Of a stretch of DNA of 64,000 nucleotides, positions 24,866-36,299 are shown piece by piece. The DNA lies in NCBI RefSeq assembly GCF_026212465.1, contig NC_080060.1:253501-317500 (forward strand), given 5' to 3'. The stretch's first letter is position 1; each line of letters starts with the position of its first letter. The notes under the pieces are model-generated. The model had not been told where the DNA came from, did not search any database, and saw nothing but the letters and a program-made list of their open reading frames with translations. The position numbers were made by a program, and so were the translations under genes. This stretch comes from Amaranthus tricolor (lineage: Eukaryota; Streptophyta; Magnoliopsida; Caryophyllales; Amaranthaceae).

Positions 24866-25014
24866 CTCTGTAGGCCCATCAAGAAAAGGCGATGACATAT
24901 TATGGGCCTATTATTATCCATTGCTTATCTTTGAAATATGTTGTTTGGACATTTAGTTATCAAAAAATCATCTTAATATGGGCCGGTTTGGGATGAACCC
25001 TCTTTATTCTAGAA

Positions 25015-25402
25015 TATTTGAAAAAAAAAAGTCATTTGAACAAAAATAATTAAAATCCACGTTTTGTGCAAACTTTAATCTCAAAATAAATGTCGTTGCC
25101 TCCAAAGCTAGGTTTAGTTTATACTCGCTATTAATAACAGCGAATAAATATAGCAGTTGAAATTAAATCAAGTGTTTGGTCGCTGTCAGTAACAGTGAAC
25201 AGTGATTTTGATAAAAAAAGGCAACATCTTTGTTCGAATTTTTTTTTTTACCTGCTTCCTAAGTTCGATGTTACTAACAGCGAACACAAACAGAACTTAA
25301 CTTATAAGCCATAGACACTTCTTTTGAGATTAAAGTTTGCCCAAATTTTGAATTTTGACTATTTTTGTTCAAAAGGCTTTTTTTTTTCAATTATTCTAAT
25401 AC
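25015..25402. mobile_element. Short MULE-type MITE related to the neighbouring MULE
   Basis: About 390 bp and almost entirely inverted repeat. The left half has TTTGAACAAAAAT, GCAAACTTTAATCTCAAAA and an ATAACAGCGAATA-like word. The complement of the right half has TTTTGAACAAAAATAGTC, GCAAACTTTAATCTCAAAAG and GTTCGCTGTTAGTAAC. The CCAAAGCTAGGTTTAGT and TATACTCGC words are shared with the larger element 150 bp to the left. Confidence 0.7.
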
Positions 25403-28000
25403 AATATAAAGAGAGTACACAAACTCTCATGCGGGACTAAGCCGACTCAATAGTCATGAAGGGAATTATGTTGAACAGTCACTCTTGTGGGAAATCTTCT
25501 AAGTGAGATTTGATCACTTGACCTTGTCTAGAAAAGACGTTATGTGCTTCAAATAAGGCAAAATCTAATTCTCAATATCTACTCGTATCTTTACTCCTTA
25601 TTATTCAAATGAAATAATATAAAAATTACGATCATGATAATATACCACCACAATTAATTCGGAAATCACTAGCATAGACATAGTAACTTAGAATTGATGC
25701 AAGTTAATCAAAGATGCACCTAAAAGTGTTCCTCATCATGTAAAATTACTTTATTTTGTCAATCATCACTTACTACTTAAGTCTTAACCAAAGGTTATGA
25801 AACACCAAGGGGAACCATTAATTTCCAAGGTCCTCTTTACTCATACAAATTGTTTTCATAGGAGATGAATGATATGAACACATGGAATTTTCTCTTCCAT
25901 GCCAACCATAGACCTTACTGTAAATCCATTATTTGTGGTTGTGGCTCACTTTTTAAGGACCACAAAATTGCCTAAAAATATCACACCAAAATAATGAAAC
26001 AAATAACCAAAATTATCAAAAAAAAATTCTCTATGACAAAACAATTCATGTTAATCATTTAAACAATTGTCATTGTTAGTGGCAAGTTGTGTAGATTTAG
26101 AGAATGCCCACTTACAAGTCAAGTCATCAACTTATAATTTGTTGTATATTTAAGTATACATTAATATTATTAATTATTATTGAATAAAAGTTAGGTTTTA
26201 TTTTACAATACATATTAATTTCAATCAATTTTTGTCTTGTTTTCCTATTATCAATCAATAAGAAATTAATTTTATACGAAGAAAAGTAATAAAATTAAGG
26301 GACAAAGAAGTATACTTGCTCAGTTGCTACAATTCTGAATTTACAGCAAATATCATTTTAATCTATCTTACTAAATTTAATACTTTTTTATCTATAATTT
26401 CTCACCCATTGTTGTTCAATCTAATTGATCTCTTTGTATCATCCATATATTTTAAATATTTTTTTTGTTTTAATCCTCCCTAAACCAAGTTTAGAAAATT
26501 TAATAATAAAAATTGATATTTATGACAAACTCACGTACTTCAAGACTCAAAGAGCATATAGTTAGGCAATCATGTAGACGTACAAAATAGTAATCTTTTG
26601 ACAAAAACTAAATTAAAAATCTAGCTGTGGATACAATAAAGAAAAATCTCAACATTAAGATATTATTTAAATATACTTACATTTGAAGGCATCTTATTCT
26701 AAAAATCCCAATTTAAAAAAATTATTTCAAAATAAGTCCTAATATTAAAAAAAATTAAATGCCACATATTTATTATTTTTACATTTTATATATATTGATA
26801 ATCAGAATGATAATGACCATCAATACTTTGAATGATTTGTCAAATGGGTGTTGGAAATAAAAATTTTTAACTTTAATATTCTCTAAAACTTAATTCCTAA
26901 AATAGTGTTTTAATGGGTAAGGAGTGTTACTAAATCAAAATATTTGGTTTGCAAATCCTATCCTAACAAACTAAATAAATTGTAGTCATGATATTATTTA
27001 TCTTGTATTTATTGTCTTACCCTAAGCTTGTTGATGTTTACTTTGTTAGTCAATCTATCAATTGACTTTGTTTTACAATACTTTATTATTCATTGTTAAT
27101 GCACTCACAGTTTTTATTGAGATTGACTGTAAACAAAGAAAATGGTCGCATTCACATCAAATTTGCTACCGCACTTTACCAAAGCTTATTATACCAAAGC
27201 TTATTATTCACGTCAAATTACTATTTTTATTTTTATTTATTTATTTTTTTACCAAAGTTTGCATCTCTCTTTTTTTTTATTTTTATTTATTTATTTTTTT
27301 ACCAAAGTTTGCATCTCTCTTTTTTTTTATTAACAAGAGATCACAAGGATAATGCTATCTTTATTTAGAGGTAGCCTTGCACATTTCATATTTGTTAAAC
27401 TGTTATGTTTTTTTTAGAGAATGTCTGTTGAATTTGGCTATGGTAAATGTGGATTTTTGTTTGGTTTGATATGTCTTATTGATTTTAATCATGGTAAAGT
27501 CACACAAGTTCTATGGCAGCTTCAACCAATTTGCAAATCAAGGATAATAGTTTCGATTAACATCTTTATTGATTTTGACTTTTAGACTTGATTGAAATTT
27601 TTGATTGTATATAGAAGTATTTTTTGGATATTTGGCTCTTTCTACAAGACTTGTGGATTTTTTTGAATTTTTTTAACGCATATATTTGCTTGACAAAACA
27701 GCATTATCCACTTGTAGGTTTGAAATTATCAAACTAAAAAAATTATAGCTTAGTAATACTATTTAATTATATAAGCACTATTTTGGGAATTAAGTTTTAG
27801 AAAACACCAAATTGAAATTATTTTTATTTTTCAACCCCAATTAGATAAATCACTTCAATACTTTAATAAGTTTAAGTTCAAATAAAGACAATATTATAAT
27901 TTTATAAATAATGCATCTATAATTGGGATTTTAAAATCAAATTTTCTATAATATAGTAATTTGGTAAACTTCATTTTCCAAAACTGATACATGGCATATC
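25403..28000. other. Gene-poor AT-rich region with a 50-bp tandem duplication
   Basis: No convincing exon. A perfect or near-perfect 50-bp unit is repeated twice at 27231-27280 and 27281-27330 (each with ACCAAAGTTTGCATCTCTC). A smaller ACCAAAGCTTATT duplication lies just before, near 27178-27206. Confidence 0.6.
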
Positions 28001-28240
28001 CGGTAAAAAGCAATCTGTTTATTACAGCCGCAAATTCTGCTGTAAACAATTCCAAACTCGCGTAATACTGATTTCATTACTCTCAATTCTCAAATGTCAT
28101 TCTCATTCTCCTTTCTTTTTAATCATAAACAACAGAACCCAAAAATCTTTCTCAGTTCTCACCCTTCAAATCTCAACATCCAACAAAAAATAGAATCTTT
28201 ATTGACCATAATTTCTTACTAAGCAGAAAAAAGAAAAAAG

Positions 28241-31200
28241 ATGCAATCTTTAGGTCTGAAAGTGTTCACTGATTTTGGAATAGTAGCAAAAAAATCTTAC
28301 AATTCAAGAAAACATTCTAACGGGTTGTCGGATTTTGATGTGGGTATTCGGAAAAATTGGTGTTGTTCCACCATAAGGAGTAAAAATGGTGGGTATTGTA
28401 GAATAGTGGCTTGTTGGAATGTTGGTGGGGAGAGCAGCCCAAGTTCAAGCTCGGGCCCAGGCCCAGGCACAGGACCAAGTCAAGTTCCGGGTCAAAGCCA
28501 GGATTCTGGTAGGGTTCTTTCTCGAACCCAAACATATCAATTGCTTAAGCAACAAATGGAGGTGGCAGCTAAAGCAGAGGTATAATTGTTGTTGTTATGT
28601 GTGGTTGATTTTATTAATTTTGTTATGATTATTGTTTTTGGATTTAATTTTTTTGTGGGTTTTGAGTTTGTTGGAGTAATTATAAATTAATTAAATTGTA
28701 TTTGTATAATTGGTTGATTGAGGTAACATTTAGAGGATTTAATTAGTGAATTGTGGAAGTGGAATTTTTGAGTATAATATGTAAGTTATTGATTGAGGAA
28801 TTGCTACTTCTTATCTTATAAACATTCAACATGTGTTTGATCATTTTGGTTTTGCTAGTGTAGATAGATGATGAATTTACTGGTATTTTAGATAGTGGAG
28901 GGAAATTTGTTGAGACTTGACAGCACTGGTGTTAAATTATGATGTTCTACATGGGATCCTTGCCATCACTTGTGGAGTTGTGTATATTGAAGAAGTATAT
29001 ACTTAATTGTCCCCAAAATATGTTGATTTGGTTTGTATTGCTATAATGGGGTTATTTGATACTCCATGTTGCAAGGATTAGTTGAGGAGAGTCATGAAAA
29101 TAGTGAAAGAGAGATGACTTAATATAGCTATTTTCAGTTTTCACTACTGTGTTCCAAGTCATTCAGTTTTCTTCATCCTCGTTTTCCGTCTCCCGAGCTT
29201 CAATTTTCGATCTTTCTTACCGGTTCGCTAATACTCTATCTTTGCACATGCCCAAACCATCTTAAACGATTCTCTTTCATCTGTTCCTCGATATTTGCAA
29301 CTCCTAAATCCTTTCTTATATCTTAATTTCAAATTCTATCCCTCAAGGTATACCCACTCATATATCAAAGCATTCACGTTTTCGGAACTCCCATCTTTCT
29401 GCTATGATCCTTTCTAAAAGCCCAACATTTTGATCCATAGAGTATCATTGGTCTAATTGTCATACAGTCAAACTTGCTTCACCCATACTTAATTCTATGA
29501 TTCATATATTATTGGATGTCCCCACTACTCTGAAATATGAACCCAAGGTATTTGAAACATCCACTTGGAGCGATTTCTTTCTCTTTTAGCTTTATAGTGC
29601 ATTTGTTTATCTTGTTTGTACTAAAGTTACACTTTATGTGCTCTATCTTGCTCTGAATTAATTTGAAACTTCGTGACTACAACTTTTATCTCCGTTGTTC
29701 TTACTTAGCATTTACCCCATTCTTGGTCTCATTTACCAAAACAATGTAATCAAAAAACAACATGCACCAAAACATGTCTCCTTGTATTGATCGAATGATC
29801 TCATCTTGGACTGCTCTAAAAAGAAAGAGACTGAGGGCCGAGCCTTGATGAAGGCCAATTATGATTGGGAAATCTTTTGTTGCCCGTTCACATGTCCTAA
29901 CATTCTTTTTACTTCTCGATATAGATCTTGCACTATATTAATGTTTTTCTTGGGAATATTCTTCTTTGTCGTTGCCACCAATATACTTCTCTTGGTACCT
30001 TGTAGTATGTTTTTTCCAAGTGAATAGATTTCATGTGCAAGTTTCTTTTTCTAGCCTAATAGTACTCCATCATTTGTCTCATAAGATGAATTGCTTTCAT
30101 TGTAGATCTACCCAGCATAAATTCAAATTGCCCCCTTTCTCATAATTTCATAGTATGATTTATGAGTTTTATTCCTCAACGATTGGAGCAATCTTAGACG
30201 TCTCATTTGTTCTTGTAAATGGGCACTAAAGTACTTCTCTATTCATTAGGCATCTTGTTTGTTCCTCAAAATTTGTTAAATAGATCAGTTGGTCGTCCGT
30301 AAGCATTTCCACACCTCAATAGGTATACCATCTAGCCCAATCCTTAATTTTAGCTTCATTTATTATAATGTGTTGGTAGTTCTAATGATATTTTAAAATT
30401 AATTATTAATAAGCAATACATGTAGAGTATTTGTGAAGACTCTTCACGGGTCCTTTTTTGTTTGATTTCATTTTTCTAAAAAAAGGGTTCTTGCCTTGAT
30501 TTTCTACGTTCAGGATTATAAAGAAGCTGCAAGACTACGTGATTCATTGAGATTATTTGAGGATGAAGAACCAGTTTTGCGTCTAAGGAGGCTTTTGAAA
30601 GAGGCTATCGCTGAAGAGAGGTTTGAGGTAAACATCTTGGCTTCAGTTCACCATATCCATTTTCAAAAGATACCAACTTTCTATCATCTGATATAAAGGG
30701 GTTATTCTCCAATTTATTGATGCAGTTATTTTTGTGGGCAATGTACATGGTCACCCAATTTGTTGCAGCATACATTTAGAATCATGCATATAAATTGGAA
30801 CAAAGGCACCCTTTTCGCTGGCTCGAACATGATGCTTCATGTGCTGTGTTCATTTATATCTTATTGCCAATAGTTAGAACTTAATGGCTAACTGTCTACT
30901 TTTTCTTAGTCTACATTTTGTTCTTGTTTGTATGTTAATGTTCACGATAAAAATCTTCAGGTTGTTGGTTGGAATTGAATCTTTAATCGTACATTTAACT
31001 CTAGTTTGAATTATGTTGGTAGTATGATCTATCCTTGTTTTCAGATGTAGAGTTTAAGGAGTATTGAGTTATGATCTAGGTTAGCCATTGGAATGGACAA
31101 ATACAAAAGAACAGAAAAGGATAACCCGGGTTAAGCAAACTGATATAAATGGCAGAATTGAAATATATTAATAAATTGCCTTAATCGACTTATATAGACT

Positions 31201-34200
31201 TGGGAAGGTCTAATGCCAGTCGTAACATGTTGAATTTTTGTTATACTTCACGTAAAAGACCGACCAAGTGTTCTTTTTATTAGTAGATTTAGCTGAGTTG
31301 ATATCTCTGTAATGTGTCTTTTCTATTGCTTCATTGCTGATGACTCTCTTTCCTGATTTGTTTCTTTTTCGAAAATGATTTGTCTTTGGTGTTTGATGAT
31401 CTAGGACGCTGCCAGACACAGAGAGGAACTTAAGGAGATCTCTCCACATTCTCTTTTGAAATGTTCGAGTGATGCTACTACCTTGGTACGCTATAGAGCT
31501 CTTCTTCTGTGAATCAATGTTTGATCTTTGATGTTACTTGTGCGTCTATTGTAACTTGAGAAATTCATTTTAGTTAGTGTGTGTTCTTTTTTATGTTCTA
31601 TAGTTCTTTAAAGTTGTGTTTTCCTCGACTTTTCTTTTGATTTTTAATAACAATCTGTTCCAACATCAGAACTAGGTAGAGAAGCCTTATTTCTTGCTTG
31701 CCTTTTTCTCGAGTGGTGAACTATTGGGCTAGTAGTAACACGGTTACACCATTAAGAGGGGTGTTAGTCCTATTGACTGTTGATAAATGGTGACTCAAAC
31801 TAGCAAGCACCATTGAAGAAGATGAGTATGGGTCAAAGAGGAGGTCCGCGGGGCGCGGAAAAGCTGCTGCCTCAGTCCACGGGGCGCGGAGAACTCCGCG
31901 GGGCACGGAATGCGTTTTGTCTCCATTTCGCGGCTCGTGTAGTTGTACACGGCTCACGAAATGGTGGTTTCTTTTCAGGGGAGGTGTCTTTTGGGACGGT
32001 TACTTTGTGTTTATTATGTAATAACTTCCTTTTATTGGGCATTAGTATATAAACTCCCATTTTAGGATTAATACATAATAATTCTCAAATTGAGAGAGAT
32101 CACAAGAGAGTCATTAATTTGTGAGTGTGATTGAGATTCATCTTGTAAATTCTATGCGATCATAGTGAAAATATTTGAACTTAGTGCCGGTGGACGTAGC
32201 TATCACATTGATAGTGAAATACGTTAAATCTTTTGTGTCATTTTCTTATTGTTTGCATTGAATTTCTTATTGTTTCATTATTGTTCATCGAACTTGCTTC
32301 CGCTGTCGCACAACAATTGGCATCAAGAGCTCGGGTTTAAGTCCTTGGAGAGTTTTTTGAGTGGAACAATGGCTGGAGATTCTACAATAAGAATCGAGAA
32401 ATTTACCGTGAAAAATAGCTTCGGGCTATGGCAAATAAAGATGAAGACTCTGTTGAAACAGCAGCAAATCTGGCATCCGTTGGCTTCAAAGAGTACTACT
32501 GCGGGGTCGGATGACGGATTAACTGACGGGCAATTAGCAGTAATGGAGGAAAATGCTCATTCTACCATTTTGCTAAGTTTGGATGATCATATCATCACAG
32601 AGGTCGCTGATCAGGCTACAGAGGCGGAACTATGGATGAAATTGGGGTCATTGTATATAACTAAGTTGCTGACCAACAAATTATTGCTGAAGCAGCGGTT
32701 GTTCAGCCTCTGAATGCAGTCAGGTACTCCCTTACGGGAATATCTTGAAAAACTTAACTCTATTTTAATAGATTTGCGTAACTTAGATGTTAAAATAGAT
32801 GATGAGGATGCTGTGATGATTTTACTTGTGTCTCTACCGTCTAGCTATGAGAATTTTGTTGAGTCTTTTGTTGTTGGTAAAGACTCACTGACCTTAGAAG
32901 AAGTGAAGGCAACACTTCATACTAGGAAACTTCGTCAGAAAGCTATAGGTGATAACGGGGAGAGTGGCAGTGGGTTGTTAAGTCCGGAAAATCTAAAAAG
33001 AAGAAGGGGGTTAACAAGGGCAACAATATTGGGTCGGGTGCTGGAAACGGCAATGAGGGATCTGGTAAGACTGATGGGAAGACCTGTTATTACTGCAAGG
33101 AACCGGATCACTTTAGGGCTAATTGTCCGGTGAGGAAGGGTAAGTCCCAAGCTGCTGTAGTTGAGGAAACCGAAAGAGAACTATAATTCGGAGTTGGCAT
33201 TAGTGAGTTCTGCTAAGTCTGGGGTTCTTTCTGATGATTGGGTTCTAGATTCGGGGTGTTCGTTCCATATGAGTCCGCGTCGAGACTGGCTTGACACGTA
33301 TGAGTCTTGCAATGGGGGTAATGTTATTGTAGGTAACAATGCACCTTGTAAGATTACGGGTATTTGGGTTCATGAGATTGAGGACTAGTGATGGGCGAAA
33401 GTTGACATTGACTAGGGTGCGACATGTCCCTGCTTTGGGAAAAATCTGATTTCATTGGGTACCTTGGATGATTTGGGGTACAATGAAGTGTTTTTGGATG
33501 GGGAGTTGTCCATTTATCAAGGTTCGGAGTTGGTACTTAAGGGCATTAAGAGGAACACCCTCTATGTCTTTGAGGGTGTCACACTGTCTAGTTCTGCGGT
33601 TTGCGCATCAGTATCTCACCAGGAGATGACCAAGATTTGGCACATGAGGCTTGGTCATATGAGGGAGAAGAGGATGCAGCTATTGTCTAAGAAGGGTCTA
33701 CTATCCGTGATCAAGGGGCGCGGAGTGCGTTCTGTCTCCATTTTGCGGCTCTCATAGTTGTACACGGCTCACGAAATGGCGGTTTCTTTTCACGGGAGGT
33801 GTCTTTTGGGACCGTTACTTTGTGTTATTATGTAATAACTTCTTTTTATTGGGCATTAGTATATAAACTCCCATTTTAGGGTTAATACATAATAATTCAC
33901 AAATTGAGAGAGATCACAAGAGAGCCATTAATTTGTGAGTGTGATTGAGATTCATCTTGTAAATTCTTTGCGATCATAGTGAAAATATTTGATCTCGGTG
34001 CCGGTGGACGTAGTTATCACATTGATAGTGAACCTCGTTAAATCTCTTGTGTCATTTTCTTATTGTTTGCATTGAATTTCTTATTGTTTCATTATTGTTC
34101 ATCGAACTTGCTTCCGTTGTCGCACAACATTGACACAATAAAATTCCACTCTCCCAACGCCATTTTGTGGCTCCTACTATGGTAGGGTTCAAGTTTCAAA

Positions 34201-36074
34201 TGTATGCAAACTTATCCTTCTTAGTGATGACAAAGAGGTTGTTTGCGATTCACCCTGAGCAGCAAACATCAACTATATCTTCACATAAATAAAAAGTAGA
34301 CATGATTTAATGAACCATTTAAAATATAGTCCATATGTGAGAAAAATAAAATCACCGCAGACTAGTGTTCCTTCTCACTGACCTACACATTACTTTTTGT
34401 TTACTCTTCAACTAGTATCATTTATAAAATATCCCCTTAACGCCCTTAATAAACATTAGTAAGATAGATTGTTGACTAATTTTGCCTCTTTTCAATTTAT
34501 ATGGAATCCATGAAAATCGTGTTAGTGTATTGTTATAGGTGCATTGGAGGGTTAAAATATGACCCGAGTTAGGGTGTCGTTATGGGTACATTTGGTAGTA
34601 AAATTGTAATTAGTTATAAGTGGATGTTTGTGTTAGTCTTAGACTCTTAGTAGTATAAAAGGGGACATAAGAGTGTATTAGAGTTTATGAAATAAAACAA
34701 TATTTTTCTCCTCTTCTAAATTTGTTCTCTTCTCTTTCTCATTCCTATTCACATGGTTGCTTAAGATTGAAGAACCTTAACATCGAAAAGATTTGATTAC
34801 CTTCTTTTGTTTGGCCTCTTCAAGTTGTGGGATAATTGGTTCTTCAATCTCAAGCAAACATGTGAATAGGAAAGAGAAAGAGAAGAGAAGAAATTTAGAA
34901 GAGGAGAAGAATATTGTTTTATTTCATAAACTCTAATACACCCTTATGTCCCCTTTTATACTACTAAGAGTCTAAGACTAACACAAACATCAACTTATAA
35001 CTAATTACAATCTTACTACCAAATGTACCTATAACAGGTGTTTTTCCGTTAATTTTCTCTATTTATAAGATGGAATCATGAAAGTAGTTGCATTCCAAAG
35101 ATTTCTGGATATTTGTCTTGGATTTTTGTATGAACCTTTCCTTTCTTGAAGAGGGAAATGTTTATACTTGAAATGTTTCCCTAGTAGGATTGTTCACTTA
35201 TGATCGCTTGATGTCCACTTTGTTATATTGCAGGGAATCCGAGTCCAAGTTAGGAGTGTCTACATTGAGGGACGTAGTCAACCTTCGAAAGGCCAGTACT
35301 TTTATGCCTATAGGATCAGAATAACCAACAATTCCAACCGCCCAGTGCAACTATTACGGCGACATTGGATAATAACTGATGGCAATGGGAGAACTGAGAA
35401 TGTTTGGTAAGTTGTTTCTTTCATGTTCGAGAACTTCTCAGCTATTTAGCGTATTCTTAAACTTTGTTCTTACATTATCTTTATTCCCTTTCCAGGGGCA
35501 TAGGAGTCATCGGTGAGCAGCCAGTTATACTTCCAAGTACCGGCTTTGAATACTCTTCTGCATGTCCGTTGAGTACTCCAAGTGGAAGAATGGTGAGAAA
35601 TTTTTTTCACTTAACCAATGAGGAAATTTCTGTGATTCTTTTGTTTTGTCGTATGCATATGGTCAGGTCGCTTTTGAGCTATTTTGGGCCAAATTGACTG
35701 AATCACGCATTAGCTAGATTCCATTACCCTCATGAAATTAAGTAGCCCCAACCTAGGTTGAGTTAGGAAGAGTCAGATGTATGCAACTTTACTTAAGTAA
35801 AACAAGAAGGTTATTTCCAATTGAGAAACATCATTTCTTCACATATTAAGAAAAGTACATGATTCATGGTTGATTACACGGTTATTTTTTATGCATAATG
35901 TATCGTAAGGCATAAGCTTCTTGTTGATGGTTTTCATGTTTTGTTTTTCCGTGTGGTTTGCAGGAGGGTGATTTTGAAATGATTCACATCGATAATGTAG
36001 GATCAAAAACATTCAACGTAGCAATTGCGCCATTTTCACTCTCAACATTAGGAGATGACAGTGATCCTTTCTGA
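28241..36074 (+). CDS. UVR-motif and ApaG-domain protein, probably plastid-targeted
   Basis: Six exons in phase: 28241-28579, 30514-30627, 31405-31485, 35234-35406, 35496-35592, 35964-36074; predicted 304 aa. The N-terminus is Ser/Lys/Arg-rich with few acids, like a chloroplast transit peptide, then a Gly/Pro/Ser/Gln linker (SSGPGPGTGPSQVPGQ). Residues about 96-145 hold two UvrB/UvrC (UVR) motifs: EDYKEAARLRDSLRLFEDEE and LLKEAIAEERFEDAARHREE. UVR motifs are protein-interaction helices. Exons 4-6 form an ApaG (DUF525) beta-sandwich: VRSVYIEG, YAYRIRITNNS, VQLLRRHWIITDGNG, ACPLSTPSGRM and a C-terminal FSLSTLGDD. The biochemical role is not known to me. Introns 1 and 3 (1.9 and 3.7 kb) are swollen by mobile elements, yet all coding exons and splice sites look intact. 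Confidence 0.9.
29180..30345 (-). mobile_element. LINE-type retrotransposon fragment, antisense in intron 1
   Basis: On the minus strand, reverse-transcriptase blocks appear in order with frameshifts and stops: DGIPIEVWKCL, EFMLGRSTMKAIHLMRQ, IIGLHQGSALSLFLF, then MLFFDYIVLVNET where the catalytic FADD/YADD box is damaged (FFDY). The C-terminal part follows as PSGCFKYLGF and ENRLRWFGHVQR. There is no intact frame, no visible poly(A) tail and no clear target duplication. It is a dead 5'-truncated copy, opposite in direction to the host gene. Confidence 0.8.
31778..34129 (+). mobile_element. Ty1/copia LTR retrotransposon with large internal deletion
   Basis: The 5' LTR is 31778-32315 (538 bp, TGTTG...CAACA). 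A primer-binding site follows at about 32317 (TTGGCATCAAGAGC, initiator-Met tRNA type). The 3' LTR is incomplete, 33715-34129 (415 bp, matching 31900-32315). A 5-bp direct repeat TTGAC flanks the element (31773-31777 and 34130-34134), so this is a genuine single insertion. Integrase, reverse transcriptase, RNase H and the first 122 bp of the 3' LTR are missing: the pre-integrase coding sequence jumps straight into LTR sequence at a GGGGCGCGG word. It lies in intron 3 of the UVR/ApaG gene, in the sense direction. Confidence 0.93.
32371..33710 (+). pseudogene. copia gag-protease-pre-integrase remnant
   Basis: Starts MAGDSTIRIEKFTVKNSFG (gag). A TGA at 32711-32713 interrupts gag without changing frame. 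A zinc knuckle, CYYCKEPDHFRANCP, lies near 33080-33130 after a frameshift. The protease active-site block WVLDSGCSFHMSP lies near 33239-33277. The pre-integrase block WHMRLGHMREKRMQLL is at about 33639-33686. At least three frame disruptions are present, and the polyprotein ends at the deletion junction near 33712. Confidence 0.85.
34145..34320 (+). repeat. SINE-like short dispersed repeat, copy 2
   Basis: Contains TTTTGTGGCTCCTAC, GGTAGGGTTCAAGTTTC, TGTATGCAAACTTATCC and AAAGAGGTTGTTTGCGATTC, in the same order as the other copies. It directly abuts the copia target duplication, so the copia may have landed at its edge. Confidence 0.55.
34579..35035. repeat. 198-bp inverted repeat with 61-bp loop, in intron 3
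   Basis: Arms 34579-34776 and 34838-35035 are equal in length and differ at roughly nine positions by eye (about 95% identity). Each arm carries TAGTATAAAAGGGG, a TATA-like core, and a CT-rich stretch near the loop, so the unit resembles an LTR or small-element promoter in head-to-head duplicate. A shorter extra copy of the terminus (TTATAGGTGCATT) lies at about 34532. In the host pre-mRNA this would fold into a long hairpin. Confidence 0.85.
35725..35835 (+). repeat. SINE-like short dispersed repeat, copy 3
   Basis: Words CATGAAATTAAGTAGCCCC, AGTCAGATGTATGCAAC and GAAGGTTATTTCC follow the family order. It lies in intron 5 of the UVR/ApaG gene. Confidence 0.5.
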
Positions 36075-36299
36075 TACGAGACCTTTCAAAACCAATATAT
36101 TTAGACTCAAGCGTAAGCATTTCGTAGCCCCCTGAAGTAAATTGGTTCTAGTTTTGTTCGTCAGTAACCACTGAAAGTAGAAGAGAACAACTTGTCTTCT
36201 TTGGTGTTGTAAAGATGATGTGGAAAAGCCAGTAGTCGATTATACGATTTAGTGTCGATGTATTTGTCGTGTTATATGTAGTATTGAATGTAATATAAG

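Noticed and set aside
31721..32060. Overlapping frames on both strands in the GC-rich block
   Set aside because: The block is the U3 part of the copia 5' LTR.
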